Of a stretch of DNA of 64,000 nucleotides, positions 1-12,842 are shown in pieces. The position numbers were made by a program, and so were the translations under genes. Numbering within the stretch: the stretch's first letter is position 1; every line of letters starts with the position of its first letter. Under the pieces are notes generated by a model. The model saw only the letters and a program-made list of their open reading frames with translations, ran no database searches and was not told where the DNA came from. This DNA comes from Diphasiastrum complanatum (taxonomy: Eukaryota > Streptophyta > Lycopodiopsida > Lycopodiales > Lycopodiaceae): contig CM055109.1 of the NCBI GenBank assembly GCA_029204225.1, positions 6,175,911-6,239,910 of the forward strand. Direction: 5' to 3'.

Positions 1-2238
<2,238 letters not shown>

Positions 2239-2262
2239 GAGAGAGAGAGAGAGAGAGAGAGA
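2239..2262. repeat. (GA)n microsatellite
   Basis: Twelve GA units lie just left of the older LTR start (2266) and the Copia insertion (2273). Confidence 0.95.
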
Positions 2263-2272
2263 AAGTGTTATG

Positions 2273-2925
2273 TGTGAAAAACTCAGATCCAAAAGATGCT
2301 AAAGTTTCATAAAGATCTTGGCCATGGAAGTTATGCACATCTAGATTGAAAAAATGATAGAAATTGTGATGTTAAGCATACTAAACATCAACTAAACATC
2401 AAAATCTGATCATAAGCTTCCACAAACAGAAACTTGCTGTCCCTGTCCGTACTTCAGAGCCTACAACCTGCATTTCACACGTGTGAAGCCATAGCAACAA
2501 AGAAATCACAATTCTAGTGGCTAGAATGCAAGATATGAACAAAAAAGTGAGAGAGAAGAAGATGGACCTTCAAAGAGCATAACATTCATTCAATAGAATG
2601 AAAATGAGATGTGTACATACTCGTGGAGATGGCTATTTATAGCAGCCATAGTGCCTCTTGGCCACTTGTCTTATGATAGGCTAAAATTGGGGTCCAATAG
2701 GATTCACCCATATACCTAGAAATTTGGTCAAATAGGAATGCACCAAATTATGAGCCAATAGAAGAGCTCCACACTCGACCTCCTCTAATTAATGTGACCT
2801 CAAAAGTAGTGTACACATACTTTGGGCCTCTACATACATGTATGAACCTATCTCTAACTTTTATTTGGCCATAGGCCTACAAAATCTCAAGTTAGGAAAA
2901 TACTACTAGTTGACAATTTTTCACA
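2273..2925 (-). repeat. 3' LTR of the intact Copia element
   Basis: 653 bp, starting TGTGAAAAACTC and ending TTTTTCACA on the plus strand. It appears identical to 7481-8133. The stop codon of the polyprotein (2921-2923) lies inside it. A TATAAATA motif on the minus strand occurs near 2634-2641. Confidence 0.97.
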
Positions 2926-5900
2926 CTCCCTCTTCAACTAGTTTTAGCATAGATTTAGAAAGTACACCAAGACTTGTTCTATGCTTGAAAAATAAGTCCT
3001 TTCCCAATGCTTTGGTAAAGATATCAGCCACACATTCCTTTGATGGGACATGTTCAAGCTTGATCTCTTTTGCCAACACTTGTTCTCTCACAAAATGGTA
3101 AGCCACCTCGATATGTTTGCTCCTTGCATGGAAAACCGGATTGCTTGCTAGACTTTGGGCTGAAAGGTTGTCACAAAAGATGATTGGACTCTCTGAAAAA
3201 TCCAGCAAATGAAGCTCCATAATCATCCTCTTGATCCACACCATCTCCTTTGTGCATGATGTCAAAGCTTTGTACTCGGCCTCACTAGAAGAAAGTGATA
3301 TAGTTGCTTGTTTCTTTGACATCCATGAGATAGCTCCATCACCTATGAAAATAGCATGTGCATTTATGGATTTTCTATCCATAAGGTCTCCTGCAAAATC
3401 TGAATCTGAAAAACCAAATAAGTTAGGTGATGAGCCTCTATAAACAATGCCAAAATCTTTTGTTCCCGAGATGTATCTCAAGATCCTCTTTCCTAGTTTC
3501 CAATGTTCTATGCTAGGATCTTGCATGAATTGGCTTAATCTACCAACACAATAAGATAAATCAGGTCTTGTGATGGTTAGATATATAAGAGAACCTATTA
3601 GCTTCCTATAGAGAGTAATGTCCTCGAAGGATCTTTCATTACCTCTTATAGTTAGCTTTACATGTGATTCCATAGGTGTATCAATAGGATTTGCATCTAC
3701 CATATGAAATCTATTGAGAATAGAAATAGCATACTTCTCTTGTGAAATAAAAGTGATTTGAGAAGTTCTAATTACTTCTATTCCTAAGATATAGCTCAAA
3801 AGACCAAGATCATGCACTTCAAATTCCTTTTTTAGTGCTTTCTTGATATCTTCTATATCTTCCTTGTTCCCTCCACTTAAAATAATGTCATCCACATAAA
3901 TTAGAAGGATTGTAACATCATTAGCACTAATTCTAAAGTAAAGTGAATGATCATACTCACTCATAGTGAAGTTTTGAGAAAGTAGAAAAGAGTTAAGCCT
4001 AGCATACCAACTCCTTGGTGCTTGCTTAAGACCATACAAACTTTTTTGTAGAAAACACACATGATTAGGCTTGCTATGAGAAACATAGCTCTCGGGTTGC
4101 TCCATGTAGACTTCCTCTTCAAGATCACCATTCAAGAAAGCATTAGAAATGTCTAATTGCCAAAGATCCCATCCATAAAGAGTTGCAAGGGAAATGATTA
4201 CTCTTATGCTCACCATCTTTGCCACGGGTGCAAAGGTTTCCTCATAGTCAATGCCATGCTCTTGAGCATAACCTTTAGCCACCAACCTTGCCTTCAACTT
4301 GTTGATAGATCCATCTTGATTTGTCTTTACCTTGAAGATCCATTTGCATCCAATTGCACTTTTGCCCTTTGGAAGCTCCACCAATCTCCATGTGTTGTTC
4401 TTCATAAGTGCTTCAAACTCAAGATCCATTGCTTGGATCCATTCCTCTTCTTGCCTTGCTTCATCTACACATGAAGGTACATCAAAAGAAGTTAGGAAAG
4501 CATAGTTGGATCCATCCACCACTTGCTTACCTTTGCCATCATAAGTGAGCCTTGAGGGTTTCACTTTATGCCTTGGAGTTCTCCTTGGAATTTGACTTGA
4601 AGAGGCTTCTTCAACATCCACATCCAATGTGTCATCAACTCCATTGTCATCAAGCACATTAGTTGCAACAACACCATCATCACTTGAAACAACTTTTGGA
4701 ATGTTACCTTCATCAAAAATGACATCCCTACTTGTGAACACTTTCTTGATTGAAGGAACATAAATCCTATATGCTTTGCTTACTTCACTATAACCAACAA
4801 AAATGCCCTTTCTTGAAGATGGATCCTCCTTAGTTCTATCATCAAGAGTAATGTTGAAGTAGCAAATGCATCCAAAAGTTCTTAGAAACTTGACATTAGG
4901 CTTCGTACCAAACAAAGCTTCAAAAGGGGTTTTTCCTTCCAATACAACACTTGGCCATCTATTGCATAGGAAATTTGCACACAACAAAGCATCACTCCAA
5001 AAAGGTTTAGGAAGATTAGCATTCAATCTCATTGCCTTTGCACTCTCACACAAGGTTCTATTCTTCCTCTCGGCCACTCCATTTTGTTGTGGTGTTCTTG
5101 GACATGTGTACTCCCTCTTGATCCCATGCTCATCGCAAAAGGCTTTGAATTTGTTAGAAATGTATTCACCACCATTGTCGCTCCTCAAGCATTTGATTTT
5201 GGTTGTAAATTGAGTCTCAATAGCAACTTTGAACTTGACAAACACATCAAACACCTCATCCTTGCTCTTTAGTAGATAAACCCAACAAAATCTACTAAAA
5301 TCATCAATGAAAGTTACATACATCTTAGCACCTCCATTGCTAATTGTAGTAACACCATGAATATCCGAATGCAAGAGAGAAAAAGGCATCTTAGATCTAG
5401 ATATAGATCTAGTATATGGCAATCTATGTGATTTAGACAAAGCACATTCTTCACAAACATGATTCAAGCAAGTAAGAGACTTGGGAAGTCCCCTTACTAC
5501 CTCCTTTTTGGCTATTACCTCCAAGGCCTTGTAGTTGAGATGTCCCATCCTTTTATGCCATACCTCTTGAATTGACATTTGTTCATTTGCCATGCATCCA
5601 ACTTGGTTAGCAACAACACATGCATCAAGCTTGAACAATTTCCCTTGCCTTTTCCCTTTTGCAATGATACTACACCCCTTTTTGATCAAGCAAGCATCAC
5701 CATCAAACTCAACTTTGAATCCTTTGTCAAGCATTTGGCTTACACTAAGTAAGTTCTTGGTAATGGATGGAATGAGCAAAACATCTTTCAATTCTATATT
5801 CCTATTTGTAGAAAGTGAAATAGGAATTGTGCCAATCCCCTTGATTGCACACTCACCATCATTTGCGGTATAGATTACCTTCCTATCACCATCAAATGCC

Positions 5901-6871
5901 ATTAAAGATGAAAAATACTCTTTATGATATGTCATATGAGAAGTGGCTCCACTATCAATCCACCAAGGATCAATGTCTCCATGATTAGCCAACAAGCAAG
6001 ATGACATAACAAAAGCATCATTTGAAAGAAGCTCATCCCCACCCTCATCAATAGTTAGATTGGTTTGCTTTTCCCCTTGATCCCTCTTTTTCTTAAAACA
6101 ATCACTAGCAAAATGCCCTTTGACTCCACAATAGAAACATTTTAGCTTAGATCTATCCTTCTTTTTGCCAAAAGTAGAGTGCTCACCTTGGTCTTGCCCT
6201 TTAGACCAATTGCTTTTACCTTTGCCCTTGAACTTGCCTTTAGAGAACATTGCCTCCTCTTCTCCTCCTTGAGATGTAGAAGATGCTCCCACTCTTGCTT
6301 GCAACCTGAATTCTTCAGCCAACAAGACCTCTTGCAAGTCTCCAACACTTGGTAAACATTTTTGGATAGCATAACTTTGAACAAGATTAGCATGATCATC
6401 CAACAAGCCATTGAGAATCACTTGAACAAGCTCCTCATTATTTATGCCATCATTAATGCATGCTAACTCATCATTCAATGCTTTAACTCTCAAAACAAAA
6501 GCATGTCCATTCTCACTCTTCTTTTGCATACAAGAAAAGATTTGCCTTCTTAAAGTCAACACTCTAGAAGTAGACTTGGATTCATAAACCTTCTTCAAGG
6601 CTTCCCAAGCTTCACTAGATGATGTGCACTTACCAACCTCTTTGATAAGCTCATTTGTCACATTCATCTTGATCATGTGAAGGGCTTTCTTTGCCCTCTT
6701 GTCATACCTCAATTGTTCTTGAGGTGCCAAAGGTCTCTCCTCCACACCTACAACAATATCCATCAACTCATTCATCTCAAGCAAAGACTCCATCCTTACT
6801 TTCCAAGTAGAATAGTTGAGGGAGGTAAGCCTATCATTGCTTTCCAACATGTAGCCTCCATTTGTAGCCAT
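2921..6871 (-). CDS. Copia Gag-Pol polyprotein, 1316 aa, intact
   Basis: Self-replication polyprotein of the retrotransposon, with no stop or frameshift. Gag (UBN2-type) occupies roughly residues 1-240, with a CX2CX4HX4C zinc knuckle at C245, C248, H253, C258. The protease motif WIDSGATSH has catalytic D306. The pre-integrase zinc region (VWHKRMGHLN) lies near 437-480. Integrase has D503, D565 and E601 (SDIHG, SDNGGEY, NGVAERKNR). Reverse transcriptase runs about 825-1070 with YVDD at 992-995. RNase H runs about 1150-1290 (SDSDFAGD, SSSEAEY, FCDNLSAQ). The order PR-IN-RT-RH defines Ty1-copia. The ATG start gives a normal Copia N-terminus (MATNGGYMLESNDRLTSLNY). Length is typical of the family. 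All catalytic residues visible are present, so it may be active. Confidence 0.97.
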   Translation of the reverse strand: MATNGGYMLESNDRLTSLNYSTWKVRMESLLEMNELMDIVVGVEERPLAPQEQLRYDKRAKKALHMIKMNVTNELIKEVGKCTSSSEAWEALKKVYESKSTSRVLTLRRQIFSCMQKKSENGHAFVLRVKALNDELACINDGINNEELVQVILNGLLDDHANLVQSYAIQKCLPSVGDLQEVLLAEEFRLQARVGASSTSQGGEEEAMFSKGKFKGKGKSNWSKGQDQGEHSTFGKKKDRSKLKCFYCGVKGHFASDCFKKKRDQGEKQTNLTIDEGGDELLSNDAFVMSSCLLANHGDIDPWWIDSGATSHMTYHKEYFSSLMAFDGDRKVIYTANDGECAIKGIGTIPISLSTNRNIELKDVLLIPSITKNLLSVSQMLDKGFKVEFDGDACLIKKGCSIIAKGKRQGKLFKLDACVVANQVGCMANEQMSIQEVWHKRMGHLNYKALEVIAKKEVVRGLPKSLTCLNHVCEECALSKSHRLPYTRSISRSKMPFSLLHSDIHGVTTISNGGAKMYVTFIDDFSRFCWVYLLKSKDEVFDVFVKFKVAIETQFTTKIKCLRSDNGGEYISNKFKAFCDEHGIKREYTCPRTPQQNGVAERKNRTLCESAKAMRLNANLPKPFWSDALLCANFLCNRWPSVVLEGKTPFEALFGTKPNVKFLRTFGCICYFNITLDDRTKEDPSSRKGIFVGYSEVSKAYRIYVPSIKKVFTSRDVIFDEGNIPKVVSSDDGVVATNVLDDNGVDDTLDVDVEEASSSQIPRRTPRHKVKPSRLTYDGKGKQVVDGSNYAFLTSFDVPSCVDEARQEEEWIQAMDLEFEALMKNNTWRLVELPKGKSAIGCKWIFKVKTNQDGSINKLKARLVAKGYAQEHGIDYEETFAPVAKMVSIRVIISLATLYGWDLWQLDISNAFLNGDLEEEVYMEQPESYVSHSKPNHVCFLQKSLYGLKQAPRSWYARLNSFLLSQNFTMSEYDHSLYFRISANDVTILLIYVDDIILSGGNKEDIEDIKKALKKEFEVHDLGLLSYILGIEVIRTSQITFISQEKYAISILNRFHMVDANPIDTPMESHVKLTIRGNERSFEDITLYRKLIGSLIYLTITRPDLSYCVGRLSQFMQDPSIEHWKLGKRILRYISGTKDFGIVYRGSSPNLFGFSDSDFAGDLMDRKSINAHAIFIGDGAISWMSKKQATISLSSSEAEYKALTSCTKEMVWIKRMIMELHLLDFSESPIIFCDNLSAQSLASNPVFHARSKHIEVAYHFVREQVLAKEIKLEHVPSKECVADIFTKALGKDLFFKHRTSLGVLSKSMLKLVEEGV
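2926..2936 (-). promoter_or_regulatory. Polypurine tract of the Copia element
   Basis: On the minus strand the purine run GAAGAGGGAG directly precedes the 3' LTR, where plus-strand DNA synthesis is primed in LTR elements. The same bases encode the last residues of the polyprotein (E-E-G-V). Confidence 0.85.
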
Positions 6872-7468
6872 GTTGCAATGATTGATCTCTGATCTTTGAC
6901 CTGTTCCAATGCACTAAGCACTCTCTTGAATCAACAAATGAAACACAAGAAGAAATCACAAAGATTTGGAACCTAAAACCTTACTTTTTCTCTCTTTTCC
7001 TCACTTTTTCCTTAATTTTAGCCACTAGTTTTATGATTTCTTGATCAAACCAAGACCAAACCTCAATATACTTGCTTTTCCCTCACTCCTAAGATTGAAA
7101 TACACTCTTGAATCATTCAGCAAACTGAAAATCAGAGGGTTACATCAATTTTGAAGTTTTTGACATGAAGAAGCAAGAAATTGAATCAAAAAACTATATG
7201 CTAGAATGGAAAACTAATAGGATCTTGTTGGATCTTGCATCTCCCTCTTTCCAAAACAATTTTTGTCTCCTTATTCTGATAAGTACAGAGGGAATTCGCC
7301 CTACTTCAATTGAAATGCATACAAATGATGTTTTGATCACAAAGATCCAATTTCTACACATAAATCAACAAGATTTTTAGCTAGAAACTTGATTGGAATG
7401 CTACAAAAGCAAACTCGCCCACAAATCTCTTCTAAATCTGGCAAAACCTGCACATTTGGCCGCCTAAT

Positions 7469-7480
7469 GCTCTGATACCA
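7469..7480 (-). promoter_or_regulatory. Primer-binding site (initiator tRNA-Met) of the Copia element
   Basis: The minus strand reads TGGTATCAGAGC immediately after the 5' LTR end. This is the standard complement of the plant initiator tRNA-Met 3' end, used to prime minus-strand DNA synthesis. Confidence 0.95.
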
Positions 7481-8133
7481 TGTGAAAAACTCAGATCCAA
7501 AAGATGCTAAAGTTTCATAAAGATCTTGGCCATGGAAGTTATGCACATCTAGATTGAAAAAATGATAGAAATTGTGATGTTAAGCATACTAAACATCAAC
7601 TAAACATCAAAATCTGATCATAAGCTTCCACAAACAGAAACTTGCTGTCCCTGTCCGTACTTCAGAGCCTACAACCTGCATTTCACACGTGTGAAGCCAT
7701 AGCAACAAAGAAATCACAATTCTAGTGGCTAGAATGCAAGATATGAACAAAAAAGTGAGAGAGAAGAAGATGGACCTTCAAAGAGCATAACATTCATTCA
7801 ATAGAATGAAAATGAGATGTGTACATACTCGTGGAGATGGCTATTTATAGCAGCCATAGTGCCTCTTGGCCACTTGTCTTATGATAGGCTAAAATTGGGG
7901 TCCAATAGGATTCACCCATATACCTAGAAATTTGGTCAAATAGGAATGCACCAAATTATGAGCCAATAGAAGAGCTCCACACTCGACCTCCTCTAATTAA
8001 TGTGACCTCAAAAGTAGTGTACACATACTTTGGGCCTCTACATACATGTATGAACCTATCTCTAACTTTTATTTGGCCATAGGCCTACAAAATCTCAAGT
8101 TAGGAAAATACTACTAGTTGACAATTTTTCACA
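7481..8133 (-). repeat. 5' LTR of the intact Copia element
   Basis: 653 bp, apparently identical to 2273-2925. As the upstream LTR on the minus strand it should carry the promoter. Confidence 0.97.
7842..7849 (-). promoter_or_regulatory. Probable TATA box in the Copia 5' LTR
   Basis: The minus strand reads TATAAATA in the middle of the LTR, a normal place for the U3 promoter. Transcription would begin about 30 bp further along the minus strand (near 7810). Motif match only. Confidence 0.55.
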
Positions 8134-8138
8134 TTATG
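8134..8138. repeat. Target-site duplication of the Copia insertion
   Basis: TTATG repeats the five bases before the element (2268-2272). The empty site would read TGTTATGTCC, which matches the start TGTTACGTCC of the related LTR at 40358. Confidence 0.95.
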
Positions 8139-8652
8139 TCCATGGCCAGTAAGTACGATTCAATATACTCCTAGTCTTGGATACACAGTACTCCAGTAAA
8201 TCAAGTTGTTAGTTATGCCACGTCATACTAGATGTCACCCAAAAGTAACTAATATCCTTATGAGGCCCAGAACACACTAAATCGAGGTTAGACAAGGTAT
8301 GAGACAGTGTATGCATGTGTAGAGTTATCAATAGCAATTCTATGAATAGTTGGTCCATGCTTAGGACTCTATTCTAGGTGAATCTATGTATAGGGAACTT
8401 AGGGATATGCATGGCTATGTGCCTAGGTTGCTTTTGGCTCTATATATTGAGGCCAAACTCGTCCTACTCCTCATTGTGGTCATTGATTCATTGTCAGGGT
8501 TTCATTCTACCTTCATGCTTTGTATTCCTTGGCTTGGGGATGAAGCTTCTAGAGTTGATTGGTTGCTTCTACTTGGTTGGGTGGTTGCTCCATAGTGTGT
8601 TTTCCATTGTGTTTCGTCTTGTAAGCAGGATCTTAGGGAGCTTCTCTTATAT
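8139..8652 (+). repeat. LTR of an older LTR retrotransposon, split by the Copia
   Basis: The LTR starts TGTTATG at 2266-2272, is interrupted by the Copia, and continues here to a primer-binding site at 8653. It is a diverged relative of 40358-40775: both contain CTAGACTTGGAT/CTAGTCTTGGAT, TACTCCAG, GTTAGTTA, TGAGGCCCA-like blocks and GGTTGGGTnGTT near the 3' part. Superfamily is not assigned. The Copia remnants at 11185-12842 could be its internal region. Confidence 0.7.
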
Positions 8653-8664
8653 TGGTATCAGAGC
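8653..8664 (+). promoter_or_regulatory. Primer-binding site (initiator tRNA-Met) of the older LTR element
   Basis: A perfect TGGTATCAGAGC follows the older LTR in plus orientation, which confirms both the LTR assignment and its strand. Confidence 0.88.
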
Positions 8665-11184
8665 ACGACTTACGAAGATTGGAGAACATGGAGAAGGGCT
8701 ACATTTCGTCAAAATTTCGGATTGGATCATGAGAGTTCTCTTCCAAGGTGGATAGCAAGAGTGCAAGTGGGTGTACTATTTCGATTTCAATTTGCATGTT
8801 GCTAAGATCCATTACTCTTGAGATTCTGTGGTTTTATGGAGAATTGTCCTTGAAGGCCAATTTGTGATGCTTTTTTGGAGCTTTTTATTGTGTAGATCAA
8901 ATCTTTGGTAGATCTGAATTTTTCAGCAAGGGTACTTTCATTTTAGGGTTCATTAATGATTAAATTAATTATGCATGCTAGTTTTTTCCAATGATTTATG
9001 ATTCTAGGCTATGTTTTGGTTAAAATTGATTGGTTTTTCATGCTTTTTGGCACAACATAGATAGTAAGAACCAAAATCCAGCAAGATCAGACCAATTAGA
9101 TGATTATAATTTTGTAAATTGGTTTGCATGTGTTAGAGAAAGAGTTGTATGTCATGAATTTCCACTTTATTGTGATTAAAAAATCGGAAAATAGCCAAAA
9201 ATCATCATTTTTGCTTGTGTTTTTCATAAAGTTGGATAGTAGGTGGCTGTAAAACACTATGTAGAGCTTGTAAAGAGGTGTACCAAAGTCTTTTGAGGTT
9301 TTCCTTGAAGTTAGAACCAAGAATTCCAGCAATTGAACTGTAGGCAGTAAAAAAAGTTCAAAAAACGACCATTTTTGGTGATCTTTGGGGGATGGATCTC
9401 TCCAAATCCATAAGGAGATCATTGATTAGCCTTCTTTTTTACCTTCCCAGCAAGCTATCAGACCTGTAAATTGATGGGCGGTGGCTTATGCACCATCTCC
9501 ATCAAGTTTGAAGCTCTTTTGACTTCTACAAATCAAGAAATCTTCGTTCTCAGCCTATACTGCATCTTAGGATCAGCACGTTTTTGCATGATTTTGTCTT
9601 GTGAAAATGCGCCCTACTACAGTATTTATGACACTCTGATCTCGCACGTGTGAAGCCTAGGTGGCAGGCTGATGTGGCAAGCATCTTGTTCACTTGGTCT
9701 CCCTCTATACTGAGCTTTATAACACCCAATTTGGTATTTTGTAGCCAAAGTTATGATCATCTAAAGTTTTGTAGTTTTGTGAGTAAAATTGGCAAAATTT
9801 GAAATTGTTCTGATTGCATGCCATTTCCCTAATTTGTAGTACTGTGCTTGCATGGATTAGTTGCATGTTGATTCTTAGAGTGATTCTGACATGCATGAGT
9901 GATTTACAATCAATTTGAGTGGTCATATGCATGTGCTCTGACAGTTGGGTCACAAATCAGTGTTAATGGTTGACAAATTTCTTAAAACTGAAGTTTACGT
10001 AAAAAAATTCCGAAATGACATTTTGTGAGTGATGTAGTGTGCTTTACATGCCAGTTGGACACTGGGTTAGTAACAATAGGAATCGAACAGTGTTTCGATT
10101 TTTTGATTTCAATTGCCTTTTGTACTAACAGTATTTTCGTCAGAATTTTTGAATTAAATAAAATAAAGCAAAAATGAGCTTTTCGAAAAAATTAAAATTT
10201 CGGTCATTTTTCGTTATCAATGGAATCAGTTTAGATTAGTGAATTGATTAAACTGAGTTTATCAGTCAGAATTGGTCATAGTATATTCACTAAGTCTAAA
10301 TTATTTCTCGGTGATAGATAAGTTAAAATTGACAGAAGGAACCACAATGAAATTGCCGACAGGTTTTACTGTACTGTCATTCTTTTAACTTTTGGAGTTG
10401 AGAACTCCTAGATTGGAAGTTAAAATTTGAATTTTTTTTTCTTTTTTGTTGAATTTCAATTTGGTAAAAATTTGAAATCAGTTACTTGTCTGATAGTTTT
10501 CTAATCGATGTTGATTGCTAGAAATCAGTCAAGTGAACGTTTGTGCAAGATACTCGTTATTTTTCGGTGATAGATAAGCTAAAATTGACGGAAGGAACCG
10601 CAATAAAATTTCTGACAATTTTTACTGTGCTGTCATTTTTTTTAACTTTTGGAGTTGGGAACTCCCAGATTGAAAGTTAAAATTTTGATTTTTTTTTCTC
10701 TTTTTTGTTGAATTTCAATTTGATTAAAATTTGAAATCAGTTACTTGCCTCATAGTTTTCTAATCGATGCTGATCGCTTGAAATCAGTCAAGTGAACGTT
10801 TGTGCAAGATACTCATTAAATTTGAATTAAAATCATCAAACAATATGAAATAACCAGATTGAATGAGTGGCAATAGTATTCTTTATCTAGCAGTAAATCT
10901 GACAGGATACGGTTCAAGAATTACTGAAATCCTATTAGTGACATTTCTATTCATGTAATTTCATATTCTGTGTTTGGATAGGTTTTGTCAATATTAACGG
11001 AGTAATGCCAAACCAGTCAATAAAAAGTTGTCCAATTTTATTGAAAAAATTGTAATAATAGGAATTACATAACTGATTTCATTTCCAGTAAAATCCTATG
11101 GTGAATTATATTCAAAAGATTAGACTAGTACTGTTTCACATACTAGTAACCAAAATCATTTTGGGGTGAGACAATTACTTGTGC
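8665..11184 (+). other. Untranslated internal region of the old LTR element, no ORF
   Basis: No domain or long frame is visible between the primer-binding site and the first Copia-like coding remnant. It may be the leader of the old element plus unrelated insertions. It contains the tandem duplication at 10301-10816. Confidence 0.4.
10301..10816. repeat. Tandem duplication, two units of about 256 bp
   Basis: Unit 1 starts TTATTTCTCGGTGATAGATA at 10301 and unit 2 starts TTATTTTTCGGTGATAGATA at 10557. Both continue through GAAGGAACC, the T-rich CTTTTTTGTTGAATTTCAAT block and CAAGTGAACGTTTGTGCAAG. They differ by scattered substitutions and small indels, so the duplication is not recent. Confidence 0.9.
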
Positions 11185-11965
11185 TAACTTTTTGTGCGAT
11201 AGATTGCCCAACCAAGCCATTGGAGGAATCACACCATTTGAGGCTCTATTTGGAGAAAAGTCAAATCTCAAAGATCTAAGAATATTTGGATCTACATGCT
11301 ATGTGCACCAATCCTTGGATACAAGGAAGAAGGATGATGCCACTTCTATCAAAGATATATTTGTGGGCTATGGTGAGAATAACAAAAGGGCACAGTCTTC
11401 AATCCCATCACTAAGAAAATCATAGTGAGTAGAGATGTTATTTTTTTATATGGACACTCTTGTAAAATGGATGATAATGCTACTATCATCTTGATGTCAA
11501 AGACGATGCCAGGATGGAGGAGCTTCAAACCGATCAAGAGCTTGAGGATCCATCTCAAGATCCAAGGACTCCAAGAAGATCCACTCGAGCAAGGGCCGAG
11601 CCATCTAGGCTCACCTATATTGGCAAAGGTGATCAAAGGAAAGGCACCTCATCTTTCACTTCCTATACTTTCTTACTTCAATGCTTGATGAACCAACTTG
11701 CTATGAAGACAAGGAAAGAAACCACTTGATTGCAAGTGGGTGTATAGATTGAAGTATAACCAATATGGATCAATAAAAAAGTATAAAGCAAGGTTTGTAG
11801 CAAAAGGCTTTTTACAAACTAAAGGCATTGATTATGATGAAACTTTTGCTCATGTGGCTAAGCTAGTTACCATAAGATTGATCATAAGTCTTGCTACTAC
11901 TTTCAATGGGAAGCTATTTCAACTTGATGTTACAAAAAAATCCACTTTTCTTGTCTTTTACTGAG
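11185..11965 (+). pseudogene. Degenerate Copia pol fragment (integrase end to RT start)
   Basis: Conceptual translation gives the integrase C-terminal region (CDRLPNQAIGGITPFEALFG, then DIFVGYGENNK, RTPRRSTRARAEPSRLTY), then after a frame change the RT N-terminus (WVYRLKYNQYGSIKKYKARF, GIDYDETFAHVAKL, ISLATTF, LFQLDVT). Frames shift at least twice and the sequence ends before the YVDD region. It is the same superfamily as 2921-6871 but strongly diverged. Confidence 0.85.
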
Positions 11966-12481
11966 AATATACTTGAGTCAATTGTTGGAGATGAAGCCTA
12001 TAGTTCTGAGAATGGCTTTAGTACTTATAATCAAACACATATTAAGACCAAGCCAAAACCACAATCATCAAATAATGAAGAACCTTTTTTATACAATTAT
12101 GTCATTGTAATGCACCAAGAACTTCTCAACATCACATGCAACATGCAATTAATAAATATCAATGGACATTCCCAGACATATATAAATTGCATAAGAAACA
12201 CCTAGAATGTTTGAAAAAATATTGATTCCATCATAGAAACTCTTGTTTCAAAAATGGCCCTATAAAAAATGCCACATAATAAATGCCATGTTATTTAAGC
12301 CTCATGTTCACATTATGGGAGTATGTGCTCGTGCAGCCATTTCTAAAAAATTTATAGGCCGAATACATGGTTTTAAGACATGCACAATTGGCAACTAGAG
12401 TCTATATTCACAATATGGAGGTTTTTGTTCATTATGTTGAGATCCATTTGGAGAATTTCTATTGGTCCATGTGGACTTTGA

Positions 12482-12518
<37 letters not shown>

Positions 12519-12684
12519 TAGATAGATAGATAGATAGATAGATGGATATAGATATAGATATAGATATAAAAGTATTGGTTAAGGGTCAGAGTCATAAGTT
12601 TCTCTAATGAATGTAAAAAAACATGGAATCTCCTTTAATGTGACAAAATATCAAAAATATGGGTGACATATAGAACATGAAGAT
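11966..12684. other. Decayed sequence between Copia fragments
   Basis: No recognisable domain. It presumably replaced or derives from the RT/RNase H part of the Copia remnant. It contains the AT/GATA microsatellite at 12488-12567. Confidence 0.35.
12488..12567. repeat. Compound (TA)n-(GATA)n-(GATATA)n microsatellite
   Basis: A TA run is followed by about seven GATA units and then GATATA units. Confidence 0.95.
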
Positions 12685-12842
12685 CAGAAAATGTGGTGAG
12701 CACATTTTCAAAAAGTTTTGGAGTTTCTAAGGTCAATTATAAAACTCTTATTGCTTCATGCAAGGAGGTAATATGCATCAAGAGACTTCTTGTTGGGATC
12801 CAAATGCTTGAATCTAATATTATTCCAACCATTTATTGTAAT
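12685..12842 (+). pseudogene. Copia RNase H fragment
   Basis: The translation FSKSFGVSKVNYKTLIASCK followed by EVICIKRLLVGIQMLE and IPTIYCN corresponds to the Copia RNase H stretch seen in the intact element as SSSEAEYKALTSCTKEMVWI and IIFCDN. It stops abruptly at about 12842, where gypsy sequence begins in the same frame. Confidence 0.75.

Larger units (their letters stand above)
2273..8133 (-). mobile_element. Full-length, apparently intact Ty1-copia LTR retrotransposon
   Basis: This 5861-bp element lies on the minus strand. Two 653-bp LTRs (2273-2925 and 7481-8133) begin TG and end CA and look identical along their length. A perfect 5-bp target-site duplication, TTATG, flanks it (2268-2272 and 8134-8138). 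Next to the 5' LTR is a 12-nt primer-binding site matching the 3' end of initiator tRNA-Met, and next to the 3' LTR is a polypurine tract. One open frame encodes Gag, protease, integrase, reverse transcriptase and RNase H in Copia order. Identical LTRs and an unbroken polyprotein indicate a very recent insertion. It landed 7 bp inside the LTR of an older element, which resumes at 8139. Confidence 0.97.

Noticed and set aside
7469-7480. TGGTATCAGAGC sites (also 8653, 34154, 52987) as tRNA gene pieces
   Set aside because: Each lies next to an LTR end without a cloverleaf, so they are primer-binding sites.
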